Assembly: GCF_947179515.1 (NCBI RefSeq)
Contig: NC_067473.1
Location: 102,302,282-102,366,281 of the forward strand
Origin: Apodemus sylvaticus
Lineage: Eukaryota > Chordata > Mammalia > Rodentia > Muridae
Length of the DNA stretch: 64,000 bases
Reading direction: 5' to 3'
Below the pieces are notes generated by a model. It saw only the letters and a program-made list of their open reading frames with translations. It was not told the origin of the DNA and searched no databases. Within the stretch, counting starts at the first letter, position 1; every line of letters starts with the position of its first letter. This document shows positions 45,035 to 56,689 of this stretch, piece after piece. Made by a program: the position numbers and the translations under genes.

Positions 45035-45190
45035 CCAGCACCCAGGACGCAGAGCCAGGCAGATCTCTGAGAGTTTGAGGCCAGCCTGGTCTACCGTGCG
45101 GATTGAGTTCCTGGCTAGCTAGGGCTATATAGTATAGCCCTGGAGATACTGTCTTGAAAACAAAACAAAACAACACTTTAAAAAAAAAAA
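45035..45190 (+). repeat. B1 SINE
   Basis: Shows tttgaggccagcctggtcta and gtcttgaaaacaaaacaaaa. Confidence 0.75.
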
Positions 45191-45224
45191 GGGACAAATG
45201 GACAAAACACAATCCCTTGCGCTT

Positions 45225-45310
45225 GAGCTAAGGACACGTAGCTTCCTGGTCGAGCGCCTGTCTAGCATACACCAAGGCCTGACCCCGTCCCCAGCACTAC
45301 TACACAAGGA
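45225..45310 (+). repeat. ID/B4-like SINE fragment
   Basis: Shows gagcgcctgtctagcataca and ccaaggcctgaccccgtccc, an ID-type tRNA-derived head. Confidence 0.5.
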
Positions 45311-45949
45311 CCTGCTTTGAACGGTTTCATAAACGAACCCGCTCATTCATACGGACATCCACTCCTCGTGTGAATGAAGCAGGCAGTGCCGCCAGGGCCT
45401 GGCACACTGCTAAAGCAATCACAACCAGGTCTGGCTGAGGGGACATTTGAGCAGGGCCTTATGGTTTGAATGGTGGCAAGACCACAGATGATGAGCAAGC
45501 CATCAGAGGACATGGGAGGACCTTTCCTCAAGTTCTTGCCCAGCTGCCCATGCCTACAGGGCATGTTCTTCCACCTGCTCCAGGCCATGAACAACATGAT
45601 AGGAAATTCCACAAGCTGCATAACCCCAAAGACCCCAGGGCTCCTGCCCAATCTTTTGTTGACCACTCTGTGGCCCTCTGTCAGCCACGGATGTCAGTGG
45701 GGTCTGGTGAAGCTGACACTCCTGGTTATACCCTTTTCTAGTTCATTAGACCAGGGGTACCCTTTTGGTACTCAGTTCCCCACAGTGTTACAATGACATT
45801 AGCATAGAGCTGACGAGAGAGTGAGTTTTCGCACATGCTACCTAGCCTCAGACCTCCCGCGAGATGTTCTCTGACTCCATGCATGCTCTCCAGATGCATA
45901 CCTCGGAAGGCTTCCTCCCTGCCACACAAATATATTAAAATTAGTATTG

Positions 45950-46085
45950 AGCTGTATGGCTCTGTGATGATTAGTGTGCTTGCCTAGAACATGTTAGGTA
46001 CATGACCTGGGCTGTGACATACACTGGTAAACCCAAGCACTCAACAGGTTGAGCCAGCACAGGACGTTGTCCAAAAAAAAAATTA
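45950..46085 (+). repeat. B4-like SINE, diverged
   Basis: Shows agtgtgcttgcctagaacat and taaacccaagcactcaacag, with a poly-A end. Confidence 0.5.
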
Positions 46086-47001
46086 AGTAATTAAAAAAGA
46101 TATAAATCTAGTTATTGTTGCATGGTTTAATTGAGCAAGCACTGTGCAAGTAGAGAGCTTAGACTGGTAAGCTCTTATAATACTAATAAAAAGCAGGAAG
46201 AGTGTGGGTCTGTCGTGGGAGAAGGGGGGACTTTGGGGTGAGCGAGTGGAGTGTGTGTGATAGGCTAATACCCTTGCTTTATGAGGGTCCAAAGCTGGCT
46301 GTCTTGTTGGGACACTCTCTTGCTCAGCCTTTAGGTCAGTTCAGTCGCTGACCTCGTGGCCCTGCTAGCAGGCTCAAGCACAAGTCACCATCTTTCTCAT
46401 TTTTGCCTTCTGCGATGCTCAGCCCAACGCTCGCAGTTGGTAAAACACCGATCAGTATGTGCCGAATTGACTCTCCAACATAAGCCAGTCAGCTCAGGAC
46501 AATGTGAGGATGCCACTGTGGCCAAATGGACCAGGCCAGACCTCCTGCCCACAACAAGCAGGCTCTGCCTCTGGATTTAGAACAACAGGAACGGCATTTA
46601 CATGACGCAGGATAGCATTTCTGACCTGGTGCCAAACTCTTCCATGATATCAGCCACCAGCAAAACCTTTGCACTCACACAGTAAGCCGTAGGTCTGCCA
46701 CACAATGAGTAATTACACACCAAGTGGTCCAGTGGGGTTTCCCATCTTCAGAAAGACGAAGAGCCAACGTTTCCACTCAATGTGACATGAGCTCTGAACA
46801 TATTGTTCCAAGCCTCACTATACTGTCCACATATCCGGCCTTATTTTACAGATATGGGTCATTAAGTCCAGGACCACCTTCTTCCAGGATGAGACATGCT
46901 TTGTTGGGAGTGACAAGAGTCTAATTTTAGGCCTTCTGAGACAGTGCAGCGGTTTCCCTTCACCTTACGCCCACAGCAGTCAGTTACGCCTACAGCAGTC
47001 A

Positions 47002-47073
47002 ATGACCATCACGAGCTCAGGTTTTCTGGGCTTCAAAAAAATGACCATCACGAGCTCAGGTTTTCTGGGCTTC
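47002..47073. repeat. Identical 33-bp direct repeat separated by six A
   Basis: atgaccatcacgagctcagg... occurs at 47002-47034 and 47041-47073 with no difference, spaced by AAAAAA. Just upstream, cacagcagtca is also near-duplicated (46974-47001). Confidence 0.95.
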
Positions 47074-47859
47074 CCTATAGAGGGCCTCCTTCCCCTGTCT
47101 GCCCCTCTTCTGTTATGCTCTCCTGGGAGCCAGGGAAATTTTGGAGGGTCACACTGAAGGGTCACATTGAGCAACAGGACAGGGACAACTGTGCTTGGTC
47201 ATTTTGTGCTGTTATCACAACTAGAAGTGTAGGTCCTTACCGCAGCCAGGGCTGGGGCTTAGGAGCAGGGACCCTCAGATGGAAACTACCAGGAATCCAT
47301 AGGTTCTAGCTGCTGTGGGTGGGAGAGGGCCTGACCCCGAGCTTCCTGCTTGAATGGGCAAATCAGTCTGGGCACCCGGCTCGGAGCCCCACTCCTCCTC
47401 ATCTTGCCTGCTCCTCACAACACAACCGCCAGCCAGTGATGCCTTCCAAAGAGAAGCATCTAGATGTTCATTAACAGCAGACTCAGTCTGAATGGGGAAC
47501 TGCCCGCGGGTCTCAGGGGTAAGTGGAAGATCCCTGCGCACTATACTTCTCTGAATCAGAGGTTAGACTCAGATTTGCAGGAGTGCATCACCCAAAGATG
47601 CACTCTCTAATAGAAAGCTTTGGCTCAGTCTCACCATGGAGGCCCCTCTCAGCACCGAGAAAGGCAGAGAATGCCAGGCTGAGTCCAGAGGTGTGAGTTC
47701 CAAGCTCTGAACCTTCTACCAGATCTTTGTAGGTTCCTCTCAGTGGCTAGAAGAGGCGTTTGTGGTAATTAACGTGTGTTAAGCACCTACTGTTTGTACC
47801 ATCTCCTGTGCCCATTAAAAACCAGAGAGTTTTTGTTTCTTCCTCACAAACTCTTCTTT

Positions 47860-48480
47860 GTGCACGGTGGAAATGAGCACTGATTATCATCCAGACACAA
47901 TAAAATCCGGATACAGGTCATTAAACAGGGCAATGACCTACCCACTTGGTAGGCTGACCTGTTCCTGCTCATTCCAAAACATTATTCAGACAGCAAGATA
48001 AATCGGTTAATTTTTTTTCCACTCCTAAATCATTAAATTAGTCAGAAAGGAAAAGAAAGAAGAATAACACGCAAACATCCTCAGTAGAAATTAGGACCCT
48101 GCTCCTGCCATCTGCTTTACTCTGGGGATGGCTTCGCGGCCCCCCCCCCAACCCCCCCCCCTGCTCTGTCACAGCGTTCGGCCAGTAACACTGCTCTTTA
48201 GATTCCAGCTGTTAATGACTTCTGTAACAGCCCTTTGCTCCTCTGTACAGAAAGCGTCCCCCACAGACAACAGTTTCTCCTTTTCTTTACTTAAGGTGTA
48301 CCCCAAATACGCCACACTCTGCACTCAGTGCTCCTCTTGGAGGGGTTGATTGGTATAACACACACACAGAACACACGAAGTTACATGAAGCCGGCAGGCT
48401 TATAAAAAGCCGTGCCATTGAGCTAGGCTATATTTAATACGCTGTCGTTGATTTCTATTTAAAAGGGTCAAAATTATCTA
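47860..48480. promoter_or_regulatory. Largely repeat-free block, candidate conserved noncoding element
   Basis: Contains caggtcattaaacaggg, aatcggttaatttt, gctatatttaatacgctg (MEF2-like) and gtcaaaattatctattgtc. It is interrupted only by a C-rich run at 48139-48162 (error-prone). Function inferred. Confidence 0.25.
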
Positions 48481-49027
48481 TTGTCAAAGGTGGTGGGGGA
48501 GAAGGCTTAGGTGGGGAGAGCCTTCCAACTTCAAGTAGGTGCCACAGCTGACTTCCCATGGTGGCCACTGGCACCCCTCCCAAACCTGGTGCTCAGTCAC
48601 ATTAGGGTAGCAGTTTGGAAGCAACCACAACAGGAGTGTTTCCGATAAGGAAACTGGCAATCAGAAGTCAGGGTCTTCTCTCCCACCATCAGAGCTTGTG
48701 GGAAAGCATACACCAGAGCCTCGTAGCTTGTCATTCATCTCTCCTTCTCTGGTATAAGACGTCTTACTGACCGACCACACAGCCTGGTGTTAGACCTCAG
48801 ATCCTAGAAAGCTCAGAACTGATCTCATGTATAAATGCACGTGAAATGACTGCGGAGGGCTGAAGCGTGCGTCAGACTTCCTGGGCCTAACTGGAGTTAT
48901 GGGTATTTGTGAGCAGCCCGGTGTGGGTGCTAAGAATCCAATGAGTCCTCTGAAGATCAGCAGGTTAATAAGTGCTAAGCCATCTCTCTAGCCCTGGAGT
49001 TCATCCTTGCTCCAACAATACAAGTGT

Positions 49028-49215
49028 AGGGTGGAGAGATGGCTCAGCGGTTAAGAGCACCGGCTGCTCTTCCAGAGGTCCTGAGTTCAATTCCCAGCAA
49101 CCGCATGGTGGCTCTCAACCATCTGTAATGGGATCTGATGCCTTCTTCTTGTGTGTCTGAAGACAGTGACAGGGTACTCGTATACATAAAATGAATTAAA
49201 AAAAAAACTCTTTAA
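49028..49215 (+). repeat. B2 SINE
   Basis: ggtggagagatggctcagcg to an A-rich tail. Possible imperfect target repeats are tacaagtgtag (left) and tataaatgtag (right). Confidence 0.92.
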
Positions 49216-49357
49216 AAAAATATAAATGTAGTACAACATCAAAACCACGGGGTTCCCTGCACTGTGCCCAGCACTGCCCAAGTATCTCTTCACATCTGCA
49301 AACTCACTCAGTCCTTATGACACAGCTGGATATACAAGTATATATTCAAAGATAAAG

Positions 49358-49560
49358 AAACAGGTATGTAACTGGGCAGTGGTGGTGCACGCCTTTGCAT
49401 TGGAGGCAGAGGCAGGCGGATTTCTGAGGTTGAGGCCAGCCTGGTCTATGGAGTGAGTTCCAGGACAGCCAGGGTTATACAGAGAAACCCTGTCTCGGAA
49501 AGACAAAAAAACAAACAAACAAAAAACAACAACAACAACAACAAAAAAAACAGGTATGTA
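49358..49560 (+). repeat. B1 SINE with 13-bp target-site duplication
   Basis: The B1 body (49371-49547) has a gap in the cctttaatcccagcac segment and a long CAA/CAAA tail. It is flanked by AAACAGGTATGTA at 49358-49370 and 49548-49560. Confidence 0.9.
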
Positions 49561-49837
49561 TATGCACATGTGTTTGTGTATGGGTGTGTATGATATACTC
49601 ATGGTCACAAATGAGAATTGATATTTGCAGATACAGGACCAAGGGGGCTGCCTGCATCCCTGAGAGTCCTACCCCAAGGATGTGTGTGTGAGTAGGGGGG
49701 TGCTGGTGTGGCAAAGGATGAAAACCCAAGTTCAAACTTCGAGACCAAATGAATTTTATGGAGGCTTTGTGCTTGAAACACAACACAACACAAAAGATAC
49801 TTGGGTTTGGAGGACAGTTCAACAGACAAGAAAAGCG

Positions 49838-49990
49838 GCTGGACATTGGGTGTGGTAGTGCACGCCTTTACAACCAGGGCTTGGGAGGCAGAGGCAGGTG
49901 GATCTCTGGGGGTTAGAGGCCAGCCTGGTCTACAGAGTGAGTTCCAGGACAGCCAGAGCTACACAGAGAACTTGTCTCATAAAAAGAAGA
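49838..49990 (+). repeat. B1 SINE
   Basis: Shows gtgtggtagtgcacgccttt and gtctacagagtgagttccag. Confidence 0.9.
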
Positions 49991-50278
49991 GCGTGTGAGT
50001 GGAGTGAGCCCAGCCCGAGTACACACCACAAATGTACCACAAATCGCAAGAAGTGCTACAGATGCTTAGAAGAACGATCCTCAGAGGTTCCCAGCTCAAC
50101 TAAAGGAGCTGAGCCTCAGGCCATCAGAGCTTGGTTACTACCAGAGCAGACAGACCCTCAAAGGTCTCACCTCTCACCCTGGCAAGGCCTGCACACTCAC
50201 TGAAGGGGGTGGGGCATGCTGGTGTCCTGCATGCTCACTGTGTGTGAGTGGGGGGAGGGGCAGTGTCCTGCACATTCA

Positions 50279-50292
50279 CTGTGTGTATGTGT

Positions 50293-50335
<43 letters not shown>
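50279..50335. repeat. (GT)n microsatellite
   Basis: GT tract with GCGT variants. Confidence 0.95.
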
Positions 50336-50337
<2 letters not shown>

Positions 50338-50795
50338 TGAGTAGGGGGGTGCTGGTGTGGGTGTGGCAATTCTTTTAAGCTTATTTTAAGCAGTCTAGGG
50401 GGTAGAAATTGTTAGTGGAAAGAAACCCGTGGTGGTGGTTTGGAGGTGGCTCTGACGGAGCTAGCACCCAGTAAAGGTTGATGGCATGTCTGTAACCTTA
50501 GTTGGGGAGGGGTGGGGATGAGGGTGGGGCAGCAGAGAATCACTAATAGAGGGATCCCCGGAGCTCTGGGTTCAAGGAGAAATCCTGTCTCTAAAGGTAG
50601 AGTGTGGAAGGCCATGGCCATTGGTGTCATTACAACTACTCAAAACCACACCCATGCACACACGCACATCTTGGAAACTTTTTGCCTTCAGCCCCCAGAG
50701 ACGCAGTGAATAATGTTTTTGTTACTTATTTCTTATGGGAAGAAAGCGGGCATATCCCACCAGCAGTTGGACATCAGGCCCGGCCTTTCCTTCTG

Positions 50796-50799
<4 letters not shown>

Positions 50800-50848
<49 letters not shown>
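50800..50848. repeat. (GA)n microsatellite
   Basis: Pure AG tract of about 24 units; mirror-symmetric polypurine. Confidence 0.95.
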
Positions 50849-50850
<2 letters not shown>

Positions 50851-51260
50851 ATCCACTTCCCTTTCCCCCACTTCCTTTGGCTTTTGCTTTTCCAGGGAAT
50901 GAATCAAGTCAGTCAACAAGTATTTATGTAGCGCCCACATATCGCAGAGGCGGGTAGGGGAGCCAGGGGCTGCCGGAAGAAGCTCAGGCCAGCTCTCACT
51001 CGAGACAGTTAAAGGAAATGTCTGTCCTCAGGCCAGGTCTGCACAGGGGCTGCAAAGAATCGGCTGCCACCCTGGGTGGGTTTATTCTGGACCAACCACT
51101 CATTTCTGGCTGGGCTCCTTCTGTTATCGGAAAGGCCGCGTGGGCGGATCAGCCGTGTCTGTGCACATTTTTGGAGAAGGGTGAGCACAGTGCTAGTGAT
51201 CTTGGTACTTGGAGGAATGGGGGCTGGAGCTGGCTGAAATCCTCTTCTCCGAATCCCCAA

Positions 51261-51317
51261 AGTGTGTGAGTGTGTGTGTGTGTGTGTGTATGTGTGTGAG
51301 AGAGAGGGGGGGGTCCC
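51261..51317. repeat. (GT)n with GA/G-run end
   Basis: GT tract to 51298, then GAGAGAGA and eight G. Confidence 0.9.
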
Positions 51318-51534
51318 CAGCAACAATCAGAATCAGTTAAACAAATGTTGTCAGATGTTCACCATTTTCTCCTCTGCAAATGTAAATGCCCGGCAGCTGT
51401 CTGGGAGAGGTTAGGAAAATCTGGGGTCCATGGAAACAGCCTCTGCAGGTCCTGTGCCTCTCACACTTAGAAACTGGGTTACCTGGCTTTACACCCTGCT
51501 ACTCACAGCATGTACCATCGACCAATGGTCTGAG

Positions 51535-51766
51535 TGTCTCTAAAGTGGTTAAGAACACAGGTTGTTCTTCCAGAGGACCAAGATCCAAGTCTCAACACCT
51601 CCACAGCAGCTCACAACTTGTAAACTAGTCCCGGGGAATCTGAAACTCTCTTCTGCTCTCTGAGGGAGCCAGGCATGCATATACTAAGTACACAGACATA
51701 TAAGCTGTCAAAACAACCATGCGCATATAAGCAGACAGACAGACAGACCGACAGACAGATAGATAT
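51535..51766 (+). repeat. B2/B3-family SINE with (GACA)n tail
   Basis: Shows gtggttaagaacacaggttg and gttcttccagaggaccaaga, with CAGA/GACA units at 51731-51766. Confidence 0.75.
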
Positions 51767-51981
51767 GGGAGGGGTGGAAACTGAGGCTCCAATCTGCAAT
51801 CCCTTGAGCAACTTCCCATGTAAGCAAGCATGGAGAAGCACTTCCAGATAACCAAGTTGCCACCACTAACCTAAGAGGTTTCCTAAGGTCACAATGGATA
51901 CACCTGCCTTACACATTGTTGGGGGAGAAGTCTAATGATTTAAAGACAAGTCACTGGAAGGGCCTGATTGTTATATGTTGT

Positions 51982-52158
51982 TGTTTTGGTTTTTCTTTTT
52001 TTTTTCTTTTTTTGTTTTTTTTGGATTTGGATTTTTCGAGACGGGGTTTCTCTGTGTAGCCCTGGCTGTCCTCGAACTCAGAAATCCGCCTGCCTCTGCC
52101 TCCCAGAGTGCTGGGATTACAGGCATGCGACACCACTGCCCGACTGTTTTGGTTTTTC
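51982..52158 (-). repeat. Young B1 SINE, reversed, internally deleted, with 14-bp target duplication
   Basis: The reversed B1 (51996-52144) is flanked by TGTTTTGGTTTTTC at 51982-51995 and 52145-52158. The body jumps from gctgtcct to cgaactcagaaatccg, lacking about 29 bp present in full-length B1 copies. Confidence 0.93.
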
Positions 52159-52545
52159 AATTGCTTTGCTTTGGCCTCATTAGATGGCCTGGGCTGTCCT
52201 GCAACTTCCTAGACCAGGCTGGCCTTAAACCCACAGACGTCTGTGTGCCCTGTGCTGGGATCACAGGTGTATACCACTGCTCCAGTTTGTTTTTCAGACA
52301 GGCTTTCATATAGCCCAGGTTAGCCTTGAGCTCCTGATTCCCAAGTGCTGGAATTATGGGTGTAAGCTCACCACACCTGGCCAAAAAAAATTACATGTTG
52401 TTTGACCTCAGGAGACTTTCTTTTATGTGTGTGAGTGGGTGTGCATTCATGCCACGGTGCCCGTGTGGAGGCCAAAGGACACCTTTGGGGAGTCAGTTCC
52501 CTCTTGGGTCACCAGGCCTGCTTAGCAGGCAACTTCAACTCTGGC
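52159..52545 (-). repeat. Two older reversed B1 copies and a reversed B3
   Basis: 52159-52285 (agaccaggctggccttaaac), 52286-52382 (ccaagtgctggaattatggg) and 52425-52545 (gtgtggaggccaaaggacac). Confidence 0.7.
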
Positions 52546-52599
52546 TGAGAGCTAACAGAACCACACACTTCTCACCACAAAGCGTCCTTTCACTTCAAC

Positions 52600-53050
52600 A
52601 TTAAGGACTGGAGATCTCTTAAATTCCCAAGGGATGTTTGACTAACCTGCATGGTTACAGTTAGAATCTCAGCATCTGGGGAAGTCACCGTAAAACCCCC
52701 CACATATAAATATGGTGATTTTAATAACAAATAACACATTTGGAGACTGGGATAAGTACGCTGGCAGAGGGAGCCACCGAAGATGTTAATTTGCATGTTC
52801 ACAAAGGAATCAAATCCAGCTGCAGCATTCATGCCTAACTCTGTGAGGCCACAGGACGCATGGACAACCTCATCACGGGCATGCTCTGCATTTAAAGCTT
52901 ATTTTTAAACCCTCAAAATTTTGGCAAAAAACCCTCAGATTCTACTGAAGAATGGATTTGATTGTTCTGTGAATCCTAAAACAGTGTGGAGGAAAAAAAA
53001 AAAGTCCATGTAGGTTTTGCAAATTAAATAAAAATGTCTAAATCAATTAG
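52600..53050. promoter_or_regulatory. Repeat-free AT-rich block, candidate conserved noncoding element
   Basis: Contains ggtgattttaataacaaata, gatgttaatttgcatgttca (an octamer-like ATTTGCAT), cacaaaggaatcaaatccag and gcatttaaagcttattttta. No repeat recognised. Function inferred. Confidence 0.3.
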
Positions 53051-53249
53051 AAGCAAACTTTCTTAAAATACTTCACCTGGGGGCAGAACTCCCCTCCCCA
53101 TGACTGTCTTAGAAGGCTTTGGGAATTTAAGAAATAGGCTCTAGCATAACTGTCTAACACTTTCTGATTTTCCTAGAACTTGTCTCGGTGTTTAAAGTAA
53201 AATGTGAAAATTGTGTTAGATTGAAAAAAAAAAGGGGGAACTAAATCTA

Positions 53250-53690
53250 AGCTCACCATGATGATACTTGTCTAGAATCTAAACACCGGGAGGCTGAGGC
53301 AGGAGGGCTGCAAGGTCCAGGACTGCCTCTGTTCAAAGGTGAGGCTCTGTCTCAAAACACAAAACAAGATCCGGTATGGCGGTGCATGCCTTTAACACCA
53401 GGTCTCAAAAGGCAAAAGCAGACAGATCTCTGTGAGTCCAAGGCTGGTTTGTCCTACATAACGAGACATTGCTTCAGGAAAAAAAAAAAAAAAGACTCCG
53501 GGTTGGAGAGGTAGCCCAGTGGTCAGAGCACTGGCTGCACCTGCAGAGGATAGAAGTTCAAGAACCAACATCTACATGGTAGGCGCCACTGCCTGTGACT
53601 CCAGTTCTGGAGGCTTCAACACCCGCTTCTGGCCCGGTGGGAACCAGCCATACTTGTGGCACACAGACACATATAATATTCATAATAGAC
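53250..53690 (+). repeat. Three adjacent forward SINEs: B1-like, B1, B2/B3-like
   Basis: 53260-53365 (gggaggctgaggcaggaggg), 53370-53495 (ggcggtgcatgcctttaaca plus A tail) and 53503-53690 (ggttggagaggtagcccagt). Confidence 0.7.
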
Positions 53691-53743
53691 TAAACTTCTG
53701 AAATGACCTTATATCAATGACTGTCTTTGTATATGGGTAGATC

Positions 53744-54045
<302 letters not shown>

Positions 54046-54065
54046 TCATAGGCTATGTACTGGTT

Positions 54066-54095
54066 TGGGTGTCTTTTGTTTGTTTGTTGTTTGTT
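54066..54095. repeat. (GTTT)n tract
   Basis: GTTTGTTTGTT units next to the 5' end of the pseudogene. Confidence 0.8.
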
Positions 54096-54919
54096 TGTTT
54101 GTTTCTCCGGTAAGCTTGAAATCAGTTCTGCTTTCCTTTCTGACAAATACTGTAAGGAAAAGCAAATGGGTGAAAGCGGGGGGTTCACTTCATCCGACAC
54201 CACCACATCACCGCCCATCACTGAAGGTTAGGAGCCCAGGGTGGGAACAAGAAGGACGGAACCATGGAGGACAGAAGCTTTCGGTCCACTCCCTGGTCTC
54301 TTAGGCTCACACTCGGCTGGATTCCTTATACAGCTCAGGGCCTTTTATTGGCAAAGGCTCTGTGCATGGTGGGCTGGGCCCTTCTTCATCTTGAAGACAG
54401 TTAAGACAACGCTGCCCACAGACAAACTAACAAAGATGGTTATCCACTTGAGGGGCTTTCTGAGTGCATCTGACCTGCCTCCAGCTGAGGCTTGTTGCTA
54501 ACGACAACACTCCAACGTCTCCATCAACATGGATGGAGCCTGCTGAGCCATTAATGAAGTAAATACTTCCTCAAACATTTCTGAGCACAGCAGGGCCCTC
54601 TGGCATGCATAGGGCAGTTAAACAGGACCTGCTATTAAAAGGGATGGCTTGTGTCATTTCTGAAGGAACTCGCCACCAGACCCTCCTTCCTGCTCTAGAA
54701 GAATGTATCCTCCTGAAGCCTGCTAGTCACCACCTTGTACCAAGTAGGACGCTGACCAACTCTTCAATGCGGCTCCATGTGTCAGACACTGGCGGGCCAG
54801 CCATGTTCCTATCCTCTGATTTCACGAGCTAAGAACTGTTTTGAGAGTTACATGCTTGGGAGCCCTGAGGATTGCAGTTCTACCAGCTTCCTTGGCTAAT
54901 GTGTTAGTAATAAATGAGA

Positions 54920-54939
54920 GGGTGGGGGTGGGGGTGGGG
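54920..54939 (+). promoter_or_regulatory. G-quadruplex motif
   Basis: GGGTGGGGGTGGGGGTGGGG: four G-runs with single-T loops on the plus strand (template strand of Tcf7l1). ATCAAAG lies at 54948-54954, close by. Confidence 0.6.
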
Positions 54940-55126
54940 TTGCCCTTATCAAAGGGACTACTTCCTCTGCCTCAGCCTTCAACAGCTAGGTGTAGAAGAC
55001 AGGAGACCTCAGGTCTACTCAATGGCTATACTAGCTGCACTACTAATGTTCTTAAAAGGACGGGCAGATCTAATGAGACAATCGGTGTGAGTCGCATGTG
55101 TGCCCATCTGGAGTATATTGGTAAGG

Positions 55127-55385
55127 CTGTGTGTGTGTGTGTGTGTGTGTGTGTGTTCTGGGCCATCGTAGACAGTGTGGTTGGTCTCTCCTCTGTTCTT
55201 GCCTCCCTAGCCCTCCAGCCTGCCTTTATGATTTAATTAGTTTTGAGGTAGGGTCTCATTTGTAGTTCTAGCTGGCCTGCAACTCACAGTGTAGAATAGG
55301 CTGCCCTCAAACTCCTACAGATCCGCCTGTCCCTGCCTCTGTCTCCAGAGCGCTGGGATTACAGGTGAGAGCCAGCTCTTGCCTT
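55127..55385 (-). repeat. (GT)n microsatellite and reversed B1
   Basis: (GT)n 55127-55156; reversed B1 55235-55385 (gaggtagggtctcatttgta, gcgctgggattacaggtgag). Confidence 0.75.
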
Positions 55386-55508
55386 TATATTTTAGTGCAT
55401 TAGAATCCACAAAGCAGTCGACTCTGTTACAATCTTAGTGAGTTTTTCTTTAAAGGCAGCTTAAGTCTCCTTAGATCTGAAGGGCTTAGAGACACGAAGC
55501 TGAGGCAA

Positions 55509-55543
55509 CCCCCCCCACCCCCACCCCCACCCCCACCCCCACC
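55509..55543. repeat. (CCCCCA)n tract
   Basis: Five C-runs of five or more separated by single A. The Tcf7l1 sense strand is therefore G5-T repeats, a strong quadruplex motif in the pre-mRNA. Confidence 0.9.
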
Positions 55544-56689
55544 TTATTGAGTTATCCATGTCAGTTTTCTCCTGGTGCAAGACTAAGCCACATCTGGAGG
55601 CCAGATCTATGCTACCACTGGTGGCAATAAATAACAATGTGACATGAAGTCCACCCTGTGTGCCATCCTATCTGAATCCAACAGTCAGAAGAAACAGCAG
55701 CTTGCCATCAGATGGAGGTCTCCTCATGCCACCGGGGCAAGGGCCTGTGGCTGGTGGCTTCCATTTGACCACAACCCTTCAGAGGATGGATATTCATTGG
55801 CCCATAAAGAGATCCTTGAGCCTAATGCTGTTACTTGAAATTCACCATATGGTCCTTTTTCAGTCTTCTCATTTGCACTGTAGCCTGCCAGAAGCCTGTT
55901 TAGTCAACTTACACCCTTCCCCCAAATGGAAGAGGGGATGGTGTGACGCCTGGCATAGAAACTCGACTCCATCCCTTCACTCCCGGAAAAGAAGCTCTTA
56001 GGCCCCGCGCCCTTATGCCAATGGTGGGCCATAGCCAGCTTGCCTGCCAGCCATGGGAACCTGAGCCTGAACCAGGGACTACACTGGCGTCCTAGATCGA
56101 GTTTCGAGTGTGCTGGGACTTGGGAGAGCATGTGTCTCTGCTCCCAGCTGTATTGGAACGCTAAGTCCGTCTTTTGTGGGAGCAATGACCTGCTTTTGCC
56201 ACAACACTGTCCCAGCTGAAGTCTCCTGCTGCAGCTTCTGACTCGAGTTTGTTTTTTTCCTCCTTTTCGCCACACTCCTGGAAGCCAAGGAGCTCAGTCC
56301 CTGCACCGGCTGTTCAGGCAGCCCCGTTCTCATTCTTTCTTCTAGCAGAGTGAAGGCTGTGATGCCCGCCAGGCAACTTTGCCGTTTTTCTTTTCTCATT
56401 CCCCCAGGGTTCCGCTGCTCTGGGCTCATGGTTTCCTGGTAGCTCTTTCCTTCTTCATCCTCCTCACCGGATGCCCCCAAAGCATCTCAGTCACTCCCGA
56501 CCATATCCTCAGGACCCAGATCCTTCTACTTCCGGCAATGGCTCCTTCTCCCTTCCTGTTGCCAGCAGCATTCCTGACTCTTCCTTCTCCCGCATTCTAT
56601 GTTTATCTGCCCACAAGTCCCGTGGCTCGCTCTCTCCCCTCAAAACAAACCTATAATCTGACTTTTCCCTAGCGTCTCTTCTACACATC

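Noticed and set aside
49021..49160. Peptide [20 protein letters not shown] seen here and near 57300
   Set aside because: This is the standard translation of a B2 SINE, not a conserved protein domain.
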